From contig JAUXXQ010000017.1 in NCBI GenBank assembly GCA_030684815.1, positions 37,172-101,171 of the forward strand: a stretch of DNA of 64,000 nucleotides, read 5' to 3'. The DNA comes from Methylobacter sp. GTDB taxonomy: Bacteria > Pseudomonadota > Gammaproteobacteria > Methylococcales > Methylomonadaceae. Every line of letters starts with the position of its first letter. Position 1 is the stretch's first letter. Positions 45,997 through 54,275 of the stretch are shown here, piece after piece. The position numbers and the translations under genes were made by a program. The notes under the pieces are model-generated. The model saw only the letters and a list, made by a program, of their open reading frames with translations. It made no database searches and had not been told where the DNA came from.

Positions 45997-46485
45997 AACC
46001 CAAGATGGCGTGACTTTATGTTGCGCCAGCTTGGACTTGTCAAACCTGTCCCAAAGCTCGGCATAGCTGATATGGCTAATCGGATGTTGCAGATTCGGGG
46101 CAATTTCCGCCAAAGGCTCCAACACAAAAGCATAATGCTCGATTTCATCGCGGGGTATTTGCAAGCGGCCATCGTTGATAATTAAATCACCGTACAGCAA
46201 CAAATCCAAATCCAAGGTGCGCGCGGCAAATTTCCGGCTGTCGCGGGTACGGCCATTATCCAATTCAATTTGCCGCAGCAACCTGGTGACCTCCTTCACC
46301 TCCAAGTCGGAATCGAAACCTACCACCAGATTGTAAAAAACATCGCCACTAAAGCCGACCGATTCAGACTCATAAACACTTGAAACCGTCAGCTTGCCAA
46401 AGGTTTGTTCAAGCGCATAGAGACTGGCGGGGACGTGAATCTCCTTGTTGATATTACTGCCTATGCTGATGTAGCCCGTGGTCAC
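45985..46485 (-). CDS. folK: 6-hydroxymethyl-7,8-dihydropterin pyrophosphokinase
   Basis: Folate-pathway kinase, 166 residues. YISIGSNINKEIHV (about 5-18) and the DLDLLLYGD signature (about 92-100) followed by LQIPRDEIEHYAFVLEPLAEI are diagnostic. The ATG overlaps the folB stop by 4 nt, so the two consecutive folate enzymes are coupled. Its 3' end overlaps the convergent pteridine reductase gene. Confidence 0.95.
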   Translation of the reverse strand: MTTGYISIGSNINKEIHVPASLYALEQTFGKLTVSSVYESESVGFSGDVFYNLVVGFDSDLEVKEVTRLLRQIELDNGRTRDSRKFAARTLDLDLLLYGDLIINDGRLQIPRDEIEHYAFVLEPLAEIAPNLQHPISHISYAELWDRFDKSKLAQHKVTPSWVSAE

Positions 46486-46841
46486 GACGGCCGCACTCCA
46501 CGCTCAATGATAATGCCGACATCGCGGGCAACCGTGATGGCGCCTTTTTTGTTCAGCGTTATTCTCACCCACGGTACGTTGAATTCGCCACGGATAAGGT
46601 CGGCTATTTCCGAAATTAACTTTTCCACCAGCAAAAACTCGCTGGCCTCAACAAAAGCCACAATACGCTGGGAAACTGTCTTGTAATCAAGTGCGTATTG
46701 AATCTCGTCGGTTTCGGCGGCTCGCCGAATGTCCCAGGCCATCTCAATATCGAGGGCAACCGTCTGTTTGGTCACCCTTTCCCAATCGTAAATGCCGATG
46801 ATCGTTTCTACTTCCAGGCCGCCTAAAAATATGATGTCCAT
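46482..46841 (-). CDS. folB: Dihydroneopterin aldolase
   Basis: 119 residues, the usual length. It makes 6-hydroxymethyl-dihydropterin for FolK. Motifs: LEVETIIGIYDWERVTKQ (about 9-26, with the catalytic Glu and Tyr), DYKTVSQRI and the C-terminal VRITLNKKGAI. It diverges from plsY, the common folB/plsY arrangement. Confidence 0.95.
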   Translation of the reverse strand: MDIIFLGGLEVETIIGIYDWERVTKQTVALDIEMAWDIRRAAETDEIQYALDYKTVSQRIVAFVEASEFLLVEKLISEIADLIRGEFNVPWVRITLNKKGAITVARDVGIIIERGVRPS

Positions 46842-46938
46842 AATGTTTTCCGGTTATGATGCGTGCTTTTTTTTAAAGGCGTAAGTATCAGGGAAACACC
46901 CGTTGCTTACAAGTTCAAAATGATGAAAAGGTTATCCA

Positions 46939-47511
46939 ATGATTGAATGGTTATTTGTCCCAGCCGCCTATTTGATAGGCTCAATTTCCAGTGCCATACT
47001 TATTTGCCGACTGATGGGCTTACCCGACCCCCGCGAACAGGGTTCGGGCAATCCCGGCGCTACCAACGTGATGCGCATCGGCGGTAAAAAAGCGGCGGCA
47101 ATCACACTGCTGGGCGATTCGCTAAAAGGCTTGCTGCCGGTCTATGCCGCAAACGCGTTGGGACTGCCCGCCGAACTGATAGCCGTGACCGGCCTAGCCG
47201 CCTTTATCGGCCACCTTTATCCGCTGTTTTTCAGTTTTAAAGGCGGCAAAGGCGTTGCCACATCGGTCGGCGTTTTGCTCGGCTTTTCCTGGCTGCTGGG
47301 TTTTGCCTTCATGGCAACCTGGTTCCTGATTTATAAGCTGGGCAAGATTTCATCCTTATCCGCCTTGGTCGCCTCGACCCTGTCGCCGATTTTCGCCTGG
47401 TTTATAACCGGCAATGAGGCAATTGTTGCCGCTTCATTGATGATGACGGTTTTTTTATTATGGCGGCATAAGAGTAATATTCAGCGGCTGTTGGCTGGGC
47501 AAGAAGGCTGA
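46939..47511 (+). CDS. plsY: Glycerol-3-phosphate acyltransferase PlsY
   Basis: Integral membrane acyltransferase using acyl phosphate to make lysophosphatidic acid, 190 residues. Five membrane segments. The three conserved cytoplasmic motifs are DPREQGSGNPGATNVMRIGG (about 30-49), GHLYPLFFSFKGGKGVATS (about 93-111) and the later KISSLSAL region. It is divergent from folB, and the A+T-rich island begins immediately downstream. Confidence 0.96.
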   Translation: MIEWLFVPAAYLIGSISSAILICRLMGLPDPREQGSGNPGATNVMRIGGKKAAAITLLGDSLKGLLPVYAANALGLPAELIAVTGLAAFIGHLYPLFFSFKGGKGVATSVGVLLGFSWLLGFAFMATWFLIYKLGKISSLSALVASTLSPIFAWFITGNEAIVAASLMMTVFLLWRHKSNIQRLLAGQEG

Positions 47512-47615
47512 TTAAGACGAAAGACCTTGTGAAACCATGAACAGCCGCATATCTTCATATTGCGGTTTGTGAATAAAAGGACAAAAAACTGTAAAAAAAT
47601 GTCCCACTAAAGAAT

Positions 47616-47804
47616 AAAAAACGGGCTCTTCCGTATTTCGCGGGGTAGCCACTACATGTAGATGCTGCACATTAGGCGAAATGGCATTAATATAATTTTC
47701 TCTCTAATATCAATTACTTTGGCAGTCGGCCGCTTTCATGAAGCGCTACCCCAAATATCTATATGTAGATTTGACCCCGCAAAATACGGAAGAACCAAAA
47801 AACG
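47616..47804. mobile_element. MITE with 8-bp target duplication (47624-47796 plus flanks)
   Basis: The terminal inverted repeats match at 21 of 23 positions: the left end GGCTCTTCCGTATTTC then GCGGGGT starts at 47624, and the reverse complement of the right end, GGTTCTTCCGTATTTT then GCGGGGT, ends at 47796. The similarity weakly continues inward through CTACATRTAGAT. The element is flanked by a perfect direct repeat AAAAAACG (47616-47623 and 47797-47804). It is too short (173 bp) to encode a transposase. An 8-bp duplication and GG-starting ends fit an ISL3-type parent element (inference). Confidence 0.8.
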
Positions 47805-47955
47805 CTTTATTTAAAATAAGCTGTTATCGACCAATTACAGTCCTTCTAGTTACATTTATAGATGCCTTCGATAACTAAGCAACATAGGTCGACCGCGAAT
47901 CAATGCCAGTTTTTAGCTCATGCGTTTGTTATGACGTTTAATCAGGCGAAGCCTC

Positions 47956-47991
47956 TATAATATTGAGAAAGTGCTCTCAGGTTAACTGAGA
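47956..47991 (+). promoter_or_regulatory. Putative promoter and operator of the HEPN-ATPase unit
   Basis: TATAAT at 47956-47961 has only a weak -35 (TGACGT, 18 nt upstream). A palindrome TCTCAG-GTTAA-CTGAGA (47975-47991) lies about 14 nt after the -10, over or just past the expected start site. That is a repressor-like position. The leader to the first ATG is about 100 nt. Confidence 0.45.
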
Positions 47992-48067
47992 TTGAAATGA
48001 ATGTAAGATAACCAGTTCCAGATAATAATTTGCTAACTCTCTGGTGCATTGACAATAGAAAGCCAAA

Positions 48068-48781
48068 ATGGAAAATCCATCAAAAATACATTTCGCAAAA
48101 ATAAATCAAATGTATGGGGAAGTTATAGAAAAGTCCTATCAGTCTCCCCATGATTCGAAACTAGCAGAACTGTTTCAGTTTACGGAAGACTTGGCTTCTT
48201 GGTGCGAAGTTCTTGCCTGTCACACCGACACTACATTACTCATCAGTGCCTTGCATGAATATGAGCTTGGATTTCAGGCAGCCGTTTCAGGTCAATACCG
48301 CTTTGCCTTTTCTGCAAATAGATACTTTATCGAGCAAGTGTGTAAGTTTATATGCCTATCATCGAACGAATTTCACTTACGGCAGTGGAAAGGTGGATAT
48401 CGAGACATACCATGGAATTCAATAATAGATAATGACAGTGGCATATTTTCTGTTAACTTCATCAGAGTTTTTTATTCTGAAATTGAATCTGAAGGAAAAC
48501 ATATTCTTGGGTTAGTATTGAAGCTATATCGGGAAACATCTGAATTTGTACATGGTAATTTCTTAAACATTAGAGTATTACCAAAAAATATTGACTTTGA
48601 CGAAAACTTATTAAAAAAGTGGCTTGATAATATGGAAACCGCGAAGTTTATAGTTATATTTTTACTTTGCATGAGATTCTCAAAAGATCTCACAAAAAAT
48701 GATTTGAATAAATTAGAAGATAGCATTAAAGACGAATTATGTGGAATAGAAGAGTTTAATCTTCTATTCATTGAGAAATAA
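48068..48781 (+). CDS. HEPN-motif protein, putative effector of a two-gene system
   Basis: 237 residues, not assigned to a named family by eye. It is mostly helical. The segment KLYRETSEFVHGN (153-164) contains R155-x6-H162, the RxxxxxxH signature of HEPN ribonucleases, and is preceded by a long helix as in that fold. An earlier helix (FAFSANRYFIEQVCKFICL, 79-97) resembles the region that packs against the active site in HEPN dimers. There is no signal peptide. Base composition is clearly A+T-rich. The ATPase gene begins 3 nt after its stop, so the two products are surely co-expressed. A nuclease role is inferred from the motif only. Confidence 0.7.
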   Translation: MENPSKIHFAKINQMYGEVIEKSYQSPHDSKLAELFQFTEDLASWCEVLACHTDTTLLISALHEYELGFQAAVSGQYRFAFSANRYFIEQVCKFICLSSNEFHLRQWKGGYRDIPWNSIIDNDSGIFSVNFIRVFYSEIESEGKHILGLVLKLYRETSEFVHGNFLNIRVLPKNIDFDENLLKKWLDNMETAKFIVIFLLCMRFSKDLTKNDLNKLEDSIKDELCGIEEFNLLFIEK

Positions 48782-48784
48782 ACT

Positions 48785-50377
48785 ATGTCTGATTTTAAAA
48801 TAAGAACTGAAAATATAAAACCCTCTGAAATATTGGATTATTTCGTTGAGACACCTGAAGATAGATTAATAGTAGATCGATTAAAAAGTAGCACGCCAGT
48901 TATTTTGGTGGGTAGTAGAGGCGTAGGCAAGTCTTTCTTATTGAGAGTAGCAGAAGCTGAGCTTAAGAATAGCTTTGAAGAATCCAAAGTTCTCCCAGTA
49001 TATATTTCTTTTTCTCAAGGCTCCGTATTACAGCTAAATAATGAAATACAATTTTATCAATGGATGTTGGCTAGGATTTGTTCTTCTGTTTTGCGCAGCC
49101 TAAAAAAGAACGGCGTTGTTTTACCTAACACAACATTTTTACATTCTGCCCACGAAGGTGACACAGCATACCTATCCAAACTAATTTCTGAGTTTGAATC
49201 GTCTTGGAAGGGTGGACTTGGCGATATCGATGTTTCGGCTCTTCCATCGATTGACAACTTTAAAGATAGTATCGAAGACATATGTGAAGAGAGTGGAATA
49301 TCATACATAAATATTTTTATAGATGAAGCGGCTCATATTCTTAGGCCTGCTCAGCAGAGGCAGTTTTTTGGAATCTATAGAGATTTAAGCTCAGCTTTTA
49401 TAAATTGCAATGCAGCTGTCTATCCAGGCGTAACTTCATTTGGTGATTATTTTCAACCAATTCATGATGCTTTATTTATTAACCTAGAAAGAGATCCAAC
49501 TTCGTCCGGTTATATTGAAACTATGCGGAGTATGGTTGAAAAACAAGCTGACAGCAAATTAATGGCATCCATCGCAAAGAATATGGAAAATTTTTCTATC
49601 CTAGCTTTTTCAGCAACCGGAAATCCAAGGATATTGTTGAAAACAATAGGAAGATCACCATCAATATCTTCTAAGGAGGTGAACTCGACTATTAGAGAAT
49701 TTTATAAAAATGATATTTGGGAAGAGCACTCCTTACTTTCTGATAAATACCCTGGTTTTTCCCAATTTATAAATTGGGGGAGAACATTTCTTGAAGAGAC
49801 GGTGATTCCTGAAATCAAAAGTAAAAATGATTCATATCTCCAAGGAGATAAAAAGACATCTCGTTTTTTTTGGGTGAACCGGAAAGCACCTAAAAAAATC
49901 ACGGCCGCCTTAAATCTACTTTGCTATACGGGCATAATTTCCTTACATTCTGAAGCTATGAAGGCAACGAGAAGTGAAATCGGTGCCAGATACAGCGTAA
50001 ATATTGGTTGTTTGCTAGCTCAAGAGGTCAAGCCAGCAGCAACTGGCTTTGCAATAGTCAAAAATATCTATATTAAAAGAATGACAGAATATGGTGCTTA
50101 CCATGAGGCATTTGAATCTCTAGCTAGTGATTTAGAAGATATTAGTGATACAGCGATTAATCAAGCGCTTCAACTACAGCTATCGAAATCAGTGGATTTT
50201 CTCGATCTACCCTTATGGCTGATAGATAGATTAAAAAGCATAAATCTGCATAACATAAAAGATGTACTTGATGCTACTGAGGAAACAATTCAGAAGGCAT
50301 ACTATGTTGGCGAAGCAAGATCTCGCTATATAAAGAATGAGGCTCTTTCAGCTGTATTTGAGTACATGGCTGGGTGA
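48785..50377 (+). CDS. ORC/CDC6-like AAA ATPase with C-terminal HhH-like domain
   Basis: 530 residues. Walker A is GSRGVGKS (43-50); Walker B is INIFIDEA (175-182, D180/E181). GNPRILLKT (279-287) is a sensor-2-like GNPR motif seen in ORC/CDC6 and STAND ATPases. A winged-helix-like region is likely at about 355-415 (SRFFWVNRKAPKKITAALNL onward). Residues 475-520 (LPLWLIDRLKSINLHNIKDV, then LDATEETIQKAYYVGEARSR) look like a helix-hairpin-helix domain of the RNA-polymerase alpha-CTD type, suggesting nucleic-acid contact. There is no transmembrane segment. It is paired with the HEPN gene in an A+T-rich island. The ATPase may sense a foreign trigger and unleash the HEPN partner (inference). Confidence 0.75.
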   Translation: MSDFKIRTENIKPSEILDYFVETPEDRLIVDRLKSSTPVILVGSRGVGKSFLLRVAEAELKNSFEESKVLPVYISFSQGSVLQLNNEIQFYQWMLARICSSVLRSLKKNGVVLPNTTFLHSAHEGDTAYLSKLISEFESSWKGGLGDIDVSALPSIDNFKDSIEDICEESGISYINIFIDEAAHILRPAQQRQFFGIYRDLSSAFINCNAAVYPGVTSFGDYFQPIHDALFINLERDPTSSGYIETMRSMVEKQADSKLMASIAKNMENFSILAFSATGNPRILLKTIGRSPSISSKEVNSTIREFYKNDIWEEHSLLSDKYPGFSQFINWGRTFLEETVIPEIKSKNDSYLQGDKKTSRFFWVNRKAPKKITAALNLLCYTGIISLHSEAMKATRSEIGARYSVNIGCLLAQEVKPAATGFAIVKNIYIKRMTEYGAYHEAFESLASDLEDISDTAINQALQLQLSKSVDFLDLPLWLIDRLKSINLHNIKDVLDATEETIQKAYYVGEARSRYIKNEALSAVFEYMAG

Positions 50378-50501
50378 GCAGGGCGTTAATTCAAAAATAA
50401 ATACTGTACTGTCTCACCGTCTGGATTGGGTCGAAAACAGCCATTACACCCGTTAAACCAATTAGAGTGCTCATAAGCTGGCTACTGACCTTTAGCCTGA
50501 T

Positions 50502-51506
50502 CTAACCCAACTCACTAATCGGCCAACGGGGCCGGGCATAAATCTCCAGCCCTTGTTGCTGCCCCGCCATTAATCGCTGGCAACCGGCATAGGCTATCAT
50601 CGCGCCGTTATCGGTACAAAATTGTAGCCTCGGAAAATAAAGCCGGGCATTTTCTTTGGCGACCATTTGGGTTAGGCTGGCGCGGATTTGCTTGTTGGCG
50701 CTGACACCGCCAGCGACGACCAATCTTTTTAAACCGGTTTGCTGTAGCGCCCGCTTGCATTTGATGCTCAGCGTCTCGGCTACTGCTTGTTGAAAGGCGG
50801 CGGCGATGTCGGCTTTGTCCTGCTCGGTTTTTTCCGAGTTGTTGACGGTATTCAGCGTGAAAGTTTTTAAACCGCTAAAACTAAAGTCCAGTCCGGGACG
50901 GTCGGTCATTGGCCTAGGAAATTTAATTTGCGGCGTGCCTAGTTCTGCCAGTGCCGACAGTTTCGGCCCGCCCGGATAGCCCAAGCCCAGCATTTTTGCC
51001 GTTTTGTCAAACGCTTCGCCAGCGGCATCGTCCAGCGATTCGCCCAATAATTGATAACGGCCAATGCCTTCAACCTGTACCAGCAGCGTATGTCCGCCGG
51101 AAATTAGCAAGGCAACAAAGGGAAATTCCGGCGGATTTTCTTCCAGCATCGGCGCCAACAAATGCCCTTCCATGTGATGCACAGCAAGGGCGGGGACTTG
51201 CCAAGCCCAGGCTAGACTTCTGGCTGTAGCCGCACCCACCAGCAACGCACCCATCAGGCCGGGGCCTGCGGTGTAGGCAACGCCGTTAATGTCGCTGCCG
51301 GTCAAGCCGCTTTCTTGTAAGCACTGCTTGATCAAGGGCGCTAATTTCCGGATGTGGTCACGCGATGCTAATTCTGGGACAACGCCGCCATATTCGCTGT
51401 GCATGTCGATCTGGCTGTATAAAAGATGGCTAAGCAGGCCACGTTCTGAGTGATAAATGGCGACGCCGGTTTCATCGCAAGAGGTTTCTATGCCTAAAAC
51501 GTACAT
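50502..51506 (-). CDS. tsaD: tRNA N6-threonylcarbamoyladenosine transferase TsaD
   Basis: Transfers the threonylcarbamoyl group to A37 of ANN-decoding tRNAs, with TsaB/TsaE. It has 334 residues. The metal-binding HMEGH (H111, H115), N-terminal [14 protein letters not shown] and glycine loops [11 protein letters not shown] and [13 protein letters not shown] are complete. It diverges from rpsU, the standard neighbour in gammaproteobacteria. Its 3' side faces the A+T-rich island. Confidence 0.97.
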   Translation of the reverse strand: MYVLGIETSCDETGVAIYHSERGLLSHLLYSQIDMHSEYGGVVPELASRDHIRKLAPLIKQCLQESGLTGSDINGVAYTAGPGLMGALLVGAATARSLAWAWQVPALAVHHMEGHLLAPMLEENPPEFPFVALLISGGHTLLVQVEGIGRYQLLGESLDDAAGEAFDKTAKMLGLGYPGGPKLSALAELGTPQIKFPRPMTDRPGLDFSFSGLKTFTLNTVNNSEKTEQDKADIAAAFQQAVAETLSIKCKRALQQTGLKRLVVAGGVSANKQIRASLTQMVAKENARLYFPRLQFCTDNGAMIAYAGCQRLMAGQQQGLEIYARPRWPISELG

Positions 51507-51513
51507 TGAGTTT

Positions 51514-51541
51514 TTGAAATTTATAAAAGTAAAGGTATAAT
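51514..51541 (+). promoter_or_regulatory. Sigma70 promoter of the rpsU-dnaG-rpoD operon
   Basis: TTGAAA (51514-51519), 16 nt, TATAAT (51536-51541). The start would be near 51548, about 65 nt ahead of rpsU. It lies in the tsaD/rpsU divergent spacer. Confidence 0.6.
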
Positions 51542-51612
51542 TAAGGGTTCTGTTTGTTCAGTGGATTCAAAAATCCTAACTTTTTAAATATTAACATATT
51601 CAGGTCATTATA

Positions 51613-51846
51613 ATGCCATCAGTAAAAATCAAAGAAAACGAACCATTTGATATTGCCATTCGCCGCTTCAAACGCGCTTGTGAAAAAGCCGGTGTCTTAG
51701 CTGAAGTACGTCGTCGCGAGTTTTACGAAAAACCAACTGCAGAGCGCAAACGCAAAGGCGCGGCAGCAGTTAAACGTCATTTGAAAAAATTGGCGCGCGA
51801 GCGTTACGCGTTGAAAAACTTACGTCGTGGACGCCCTGCACTGTAA
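51613..51846 (+). CDS. rpsU: Ribosomal protein bS21
   Basis: 77 residues, a few longer than E. coli S21. [40 protein letters not shown] and a basic C-terminal tail are typical. It is the first gene of the macromolecular-synthesis operon and is followed 18 nt later by yqeY. Confidence 0.98.
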   Translation: MPSVKIKENEPFDIAIRRFKRACEKAGVLAEVRRREFYEKPTAERKRKGAAAVKRHLKKLARERYALKNLRRGRPAL

Positions 51847-51864
51847 GCACTTAAGGTTAATATC

Positions 51865-52314
51865 ATGGATTTATTAACAGATCGTATCAAGGAAGATATG
51901 AAAGCCGCGATGAAAGGCGGCAATAAAGCACGGTTAGGTGTGATTCGTTTGATTTTGGCCGCGATTAAACAGGTCGAAGTCGACGAGCGCATTGTGCTGG
52001 ACAATGAACGCGTTATCCAGGTTCTCGACAAAATGCTCAAGCAACGCCGCGAATCTATCCGGCAGTTTGCCGATGCCGGCCGAACCGATCTGGTCGCCAT
52101 TGAAGAAGCTGAAATCCCGGTGATTCAGGATTTCTTGCCGCAAGCTTTGACTGAGGCCGAAATTGATGCCATGGTCAAGGATGCTGTCGCAGAATCCGGC
52201 GCCGAATCGGTTAAGGATATGGGCAAGGTCATGGCTTTGTTGAAAGCAAAAATGCAGGGGCGCGCCGACATGTCGGTGGTCAGCAATAAAATCAAAGCCG
52301 CACTGGCCGGATAG
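51865..52314 (+). CDS. yqeY: GatB/YqeY domain protein
   Basis: 149 residues, all helical. The domain is the tail found in GatB, where it helps recognise tRNA in amidation; free-standing YqeY has no established role. MDLLTDRIKEDMKAAMKGGN at the start and GKVMALLKAKMQGRADMSVV near the end are family-typical. It sits between rpsU and dnaG, as in many bacteria. Confidence 0.93.
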   Translation: MDLLTDRIKEDMKAAMKGGNKARLGVIRLILAAIKQVEVDERIVLDNERVIQVLDKMLKQRRESIRQFADAGRTDLVAIEEAEIPVIQDFLPQALTEAEIDAMVKDAVAESGAESVKDMGKVMALLKAKMQGRADMSVVSNKIKAALAG

Positions 52315-52374
52315 TTTCTTTATATCGATTTCCCCGGCAACGACCCCCACGTTGCCCCACATCCGAGCATAGCC

Positions 52375-54129
52375 GTGTCCGGTAGAATCCCTCGCGAGTT
52401 TATTGACGAGCTTTTGGTGCGGGTTGATATAGTCGATTTAATCGATTCGCACGTCCCTCTAAAAAAAACGGGTAACAATTTTGTCGCCCGCTGCCCTTTT
52501 CATGCCGAAAAAACCCCCAGTTTTTCTGTAAACCGAAAAAAACAATTTTTTCATTGTTTCGGCTGCGGCGCGAGCGGTAACGCCATTACTTTTCTGATGG
52601 ATTTTAGTCACCTTGATTTTGTTGAAGCGGTCGAAGATTTAGCAGGTTTTATCGGGGTTGATGTTCCTCGCGAATCAGTCAGCCACCAGCCAAGCAGCCC
52701 GAACAAGGACAAGTCGAGCCAACTCTATGCGCTGATGGAACAGGTCGCAGCCTTTTATGTGGAACAACTGCGCACCGGCAATGAAGGAAAAAAAGCGGTT
52801 GAATATTTAAAAAACCGGGGCGTCGACAGCAATTGCGCCGACAGCTTTATGCTGGGCTATGCGCCAGACCAGTGGAAAGCATTGACCTCCCGCTTCGACC
52901 AGGCATTATTGCTCGAAGCCGGATTATTAGTCAGTAAGGAAGGGGGGCAACCCTATGACCGTTTTCGCGGCCGACTGATGTTCCCGATCAGGGATAAGCG
53001 CGCCAGGATTATCGGTTTTGGCGGACGGGTACTGGATGATTCTTTACCCAAATACTTGAATTCCCCGGAAACGCCCCTATTTCACAAGGGCAAAGAGGTT
53101 TACGGCCTCTATGAACTACTGGAAAAGAACAGCAAACCGCAGCGGATATTGATTGTTGAAGGCTATATGGACGTTATCGCCCTGGCTCAATTTGGTATTC
53201 ATTATGCGGTTGCCTCTTTGGGTACGGCGGCCTCGCAAGCGCACCTGGATTTGTTATTCCGCTTCGCGCCGGAACTGGTGTTTTGTTTCGATGGCGACAA
53301 AGCTGGACGGGAAGCGGCATGGCGGGCCATGGAACCTGCCTTTTCCAGCTTAAAGGAAGGGCGGCAGATACGCATTATGCTGTTGCCGCAAAGCCATGAT
53401 CCTGATTCCCTGGTACGCGAAGAAGGCACTGATGGATTCACCGCCCGAGTACAAGGCGCCGAAACCCTGTCAGACTATTTCTTTGGTCATGTGGCGAATG
53501 ACCTAAACCTGTCCGAAATGGAAGGTAGGGCGCAATTAATAAACAAAGCCAGGCCGTATTTGGAAAAGCTACCTGAAAGCATCTTCAAGGACATGATGCT
53601 TACTCGGCTAAAACAGCTATCTGGATGGGATCGACTGGATGTTCTGGAAAATGCAGCTACACTTGTTCCAAATAAGGTTCCAAATCAGACGTATAAACAA
53701 GGCAAAAAAAGGCCGCAAGATAATGCCAGATTATCAACCGCACGCGTCGCCATCGCGTTGCTGGTTCAAAATCCCAGACTTGCCGAAATGGTTGAGCAAC
53801 AAGAGATTGATTGGGACGGACTGGACTTCCCGGGAGCACCACTGTTTAAAAACATTCTGCAACTTATTACAGGGAAAAACCCGGCAAGCACCGCTGTTTT
53901 ACTGGAATGTTATCGGAATACTGCCGAAGAAAAAGCCATAAAAGCATTGGCCTTATTGGACTTGCAGGTTTCAGATGACAATATAGACAATGTATTTTGC
54001 GATGCATTGAATACACTGCTAACCCAATCCAGAGACGCCTGTATAGCTAAATTACTGGACAAAGACAGGACCCAAGGGCTGAATGCACAAGAGAAACAGC
54101 TGTTACGCAACATGCTGACAGCCAAATAG
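52375..54129 (+). CDS. dnaG: DNA primase
   Basis: Makes RNA primers at the replication fork. It has 584 residues. The start is GTG at 52375. The N-terminal zinc finger has C40, H43, C61 and C64 in CPFHAEKTPSF and HCFGCG. TOPRIM core motifs are VEGYMDVIAL, SLGTAAS and CFDGDKAGREAA. The C-terminal helicase-interacting domain (about 440-584) is poorly conserved, as usual. A short weak stem overlaps the stop codon (54128-54143) and might trim expression before rpoD. Confidence 0.97.
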   Translation: MSGRIPREFIDELLVRVDIVDLIDSHVPLKKTGNNFVARCPFHAEKTPSFSVNRKKQFFHCFGCGASGNAITFLMDFSHLDFVEAVEDLAGFIGVDVPRESVSHQPSSPNKDKSSQLYALMEQVAAFYVEQLRTGNEGKKAVEYLKNRGVDSNCADSFMLGYAPDQWKALTSRFDQALLLEAGLLVSKEGGQPYDRFRGRLMFPIRDKRARIIGFGGRVLDDSLPKYLNSPETPLFHKGKEVYGLYELLEKNSKPQRILIVEGYMDVIALAQFGIHYAVASLGTAASQAHLDLLFRFAPELVFCFDGDKAGREAAWRAMEPAFSSLKEGRQIRIMLLPQSHDPDSLVREEGTDGFTARVQGAETLSDYFFGHVANDLNLSEMEGRAQLINKARPYLEKLPESIFKDMMLTRLKQLSGWDRLDVLENAATLVPNKVPNQTYKQGKKRPQDNARLSTARVAIALLVQNPRLAEMVEQQEIDWDGLDFPGAPLFKNILQLITGKNPASTAVLLECYRNTAEEKAIKALALLDLQVSDDNIDNVFCDALNTLLTQSRDACIAKLLDKDRTQGLNAQEKQLLRNMLTAK

Positions 54130-54191
54130 CCCCATACAGGGCTCTTTCTTGCCCGACACATTTCGGGTTAAATGCAAATCGTTTCAGACAG

Positions 54192-54228
54192 ATTTGTAGT
54201 GCAAAACAACAGAAATTTGTAGTATAAT
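54192..54228 (+). promoter_or_regulatory. Internal promoter upstream of rpoD
   Basis: A TATAAT box at 54223-54228 has a poor -35 (TGCAAA, 17 nt upstream). A direct repeat ATTTGTAGT occurs at 54192-54200 and 54215-54223. The start would be about 40 nt before the rpoD ATG. A separate rpoD promoter after dnaG is usual; the specific regulator is unknown. Confidence 0.45.
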
Positions 54229-54275
54229 TTTCGGTTCGGCAAAACCAGCTGAGCCGAGTCTTCCGCGAGTGAACA

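Larger units (their letters stand above)
47512..48067. other. Left flank of the A+T-rich island
   Basis: 556 bp without a gene. It contains the 173-bp MITE at 47624-47796 with its 8-bp duplications, and a promoter/palindrome at 47956-47991. Base composition falls from about 50% G+C to well below 45% across this stretch. Nothing else is recognised. Confidence 0.6.

Noticed and set aside
47512..50501. Prophage or integrative element
   Set aside because: There is no integrase, att duplication, tRNA junction or phage structural gene; the island holds only the MITE and two genes.
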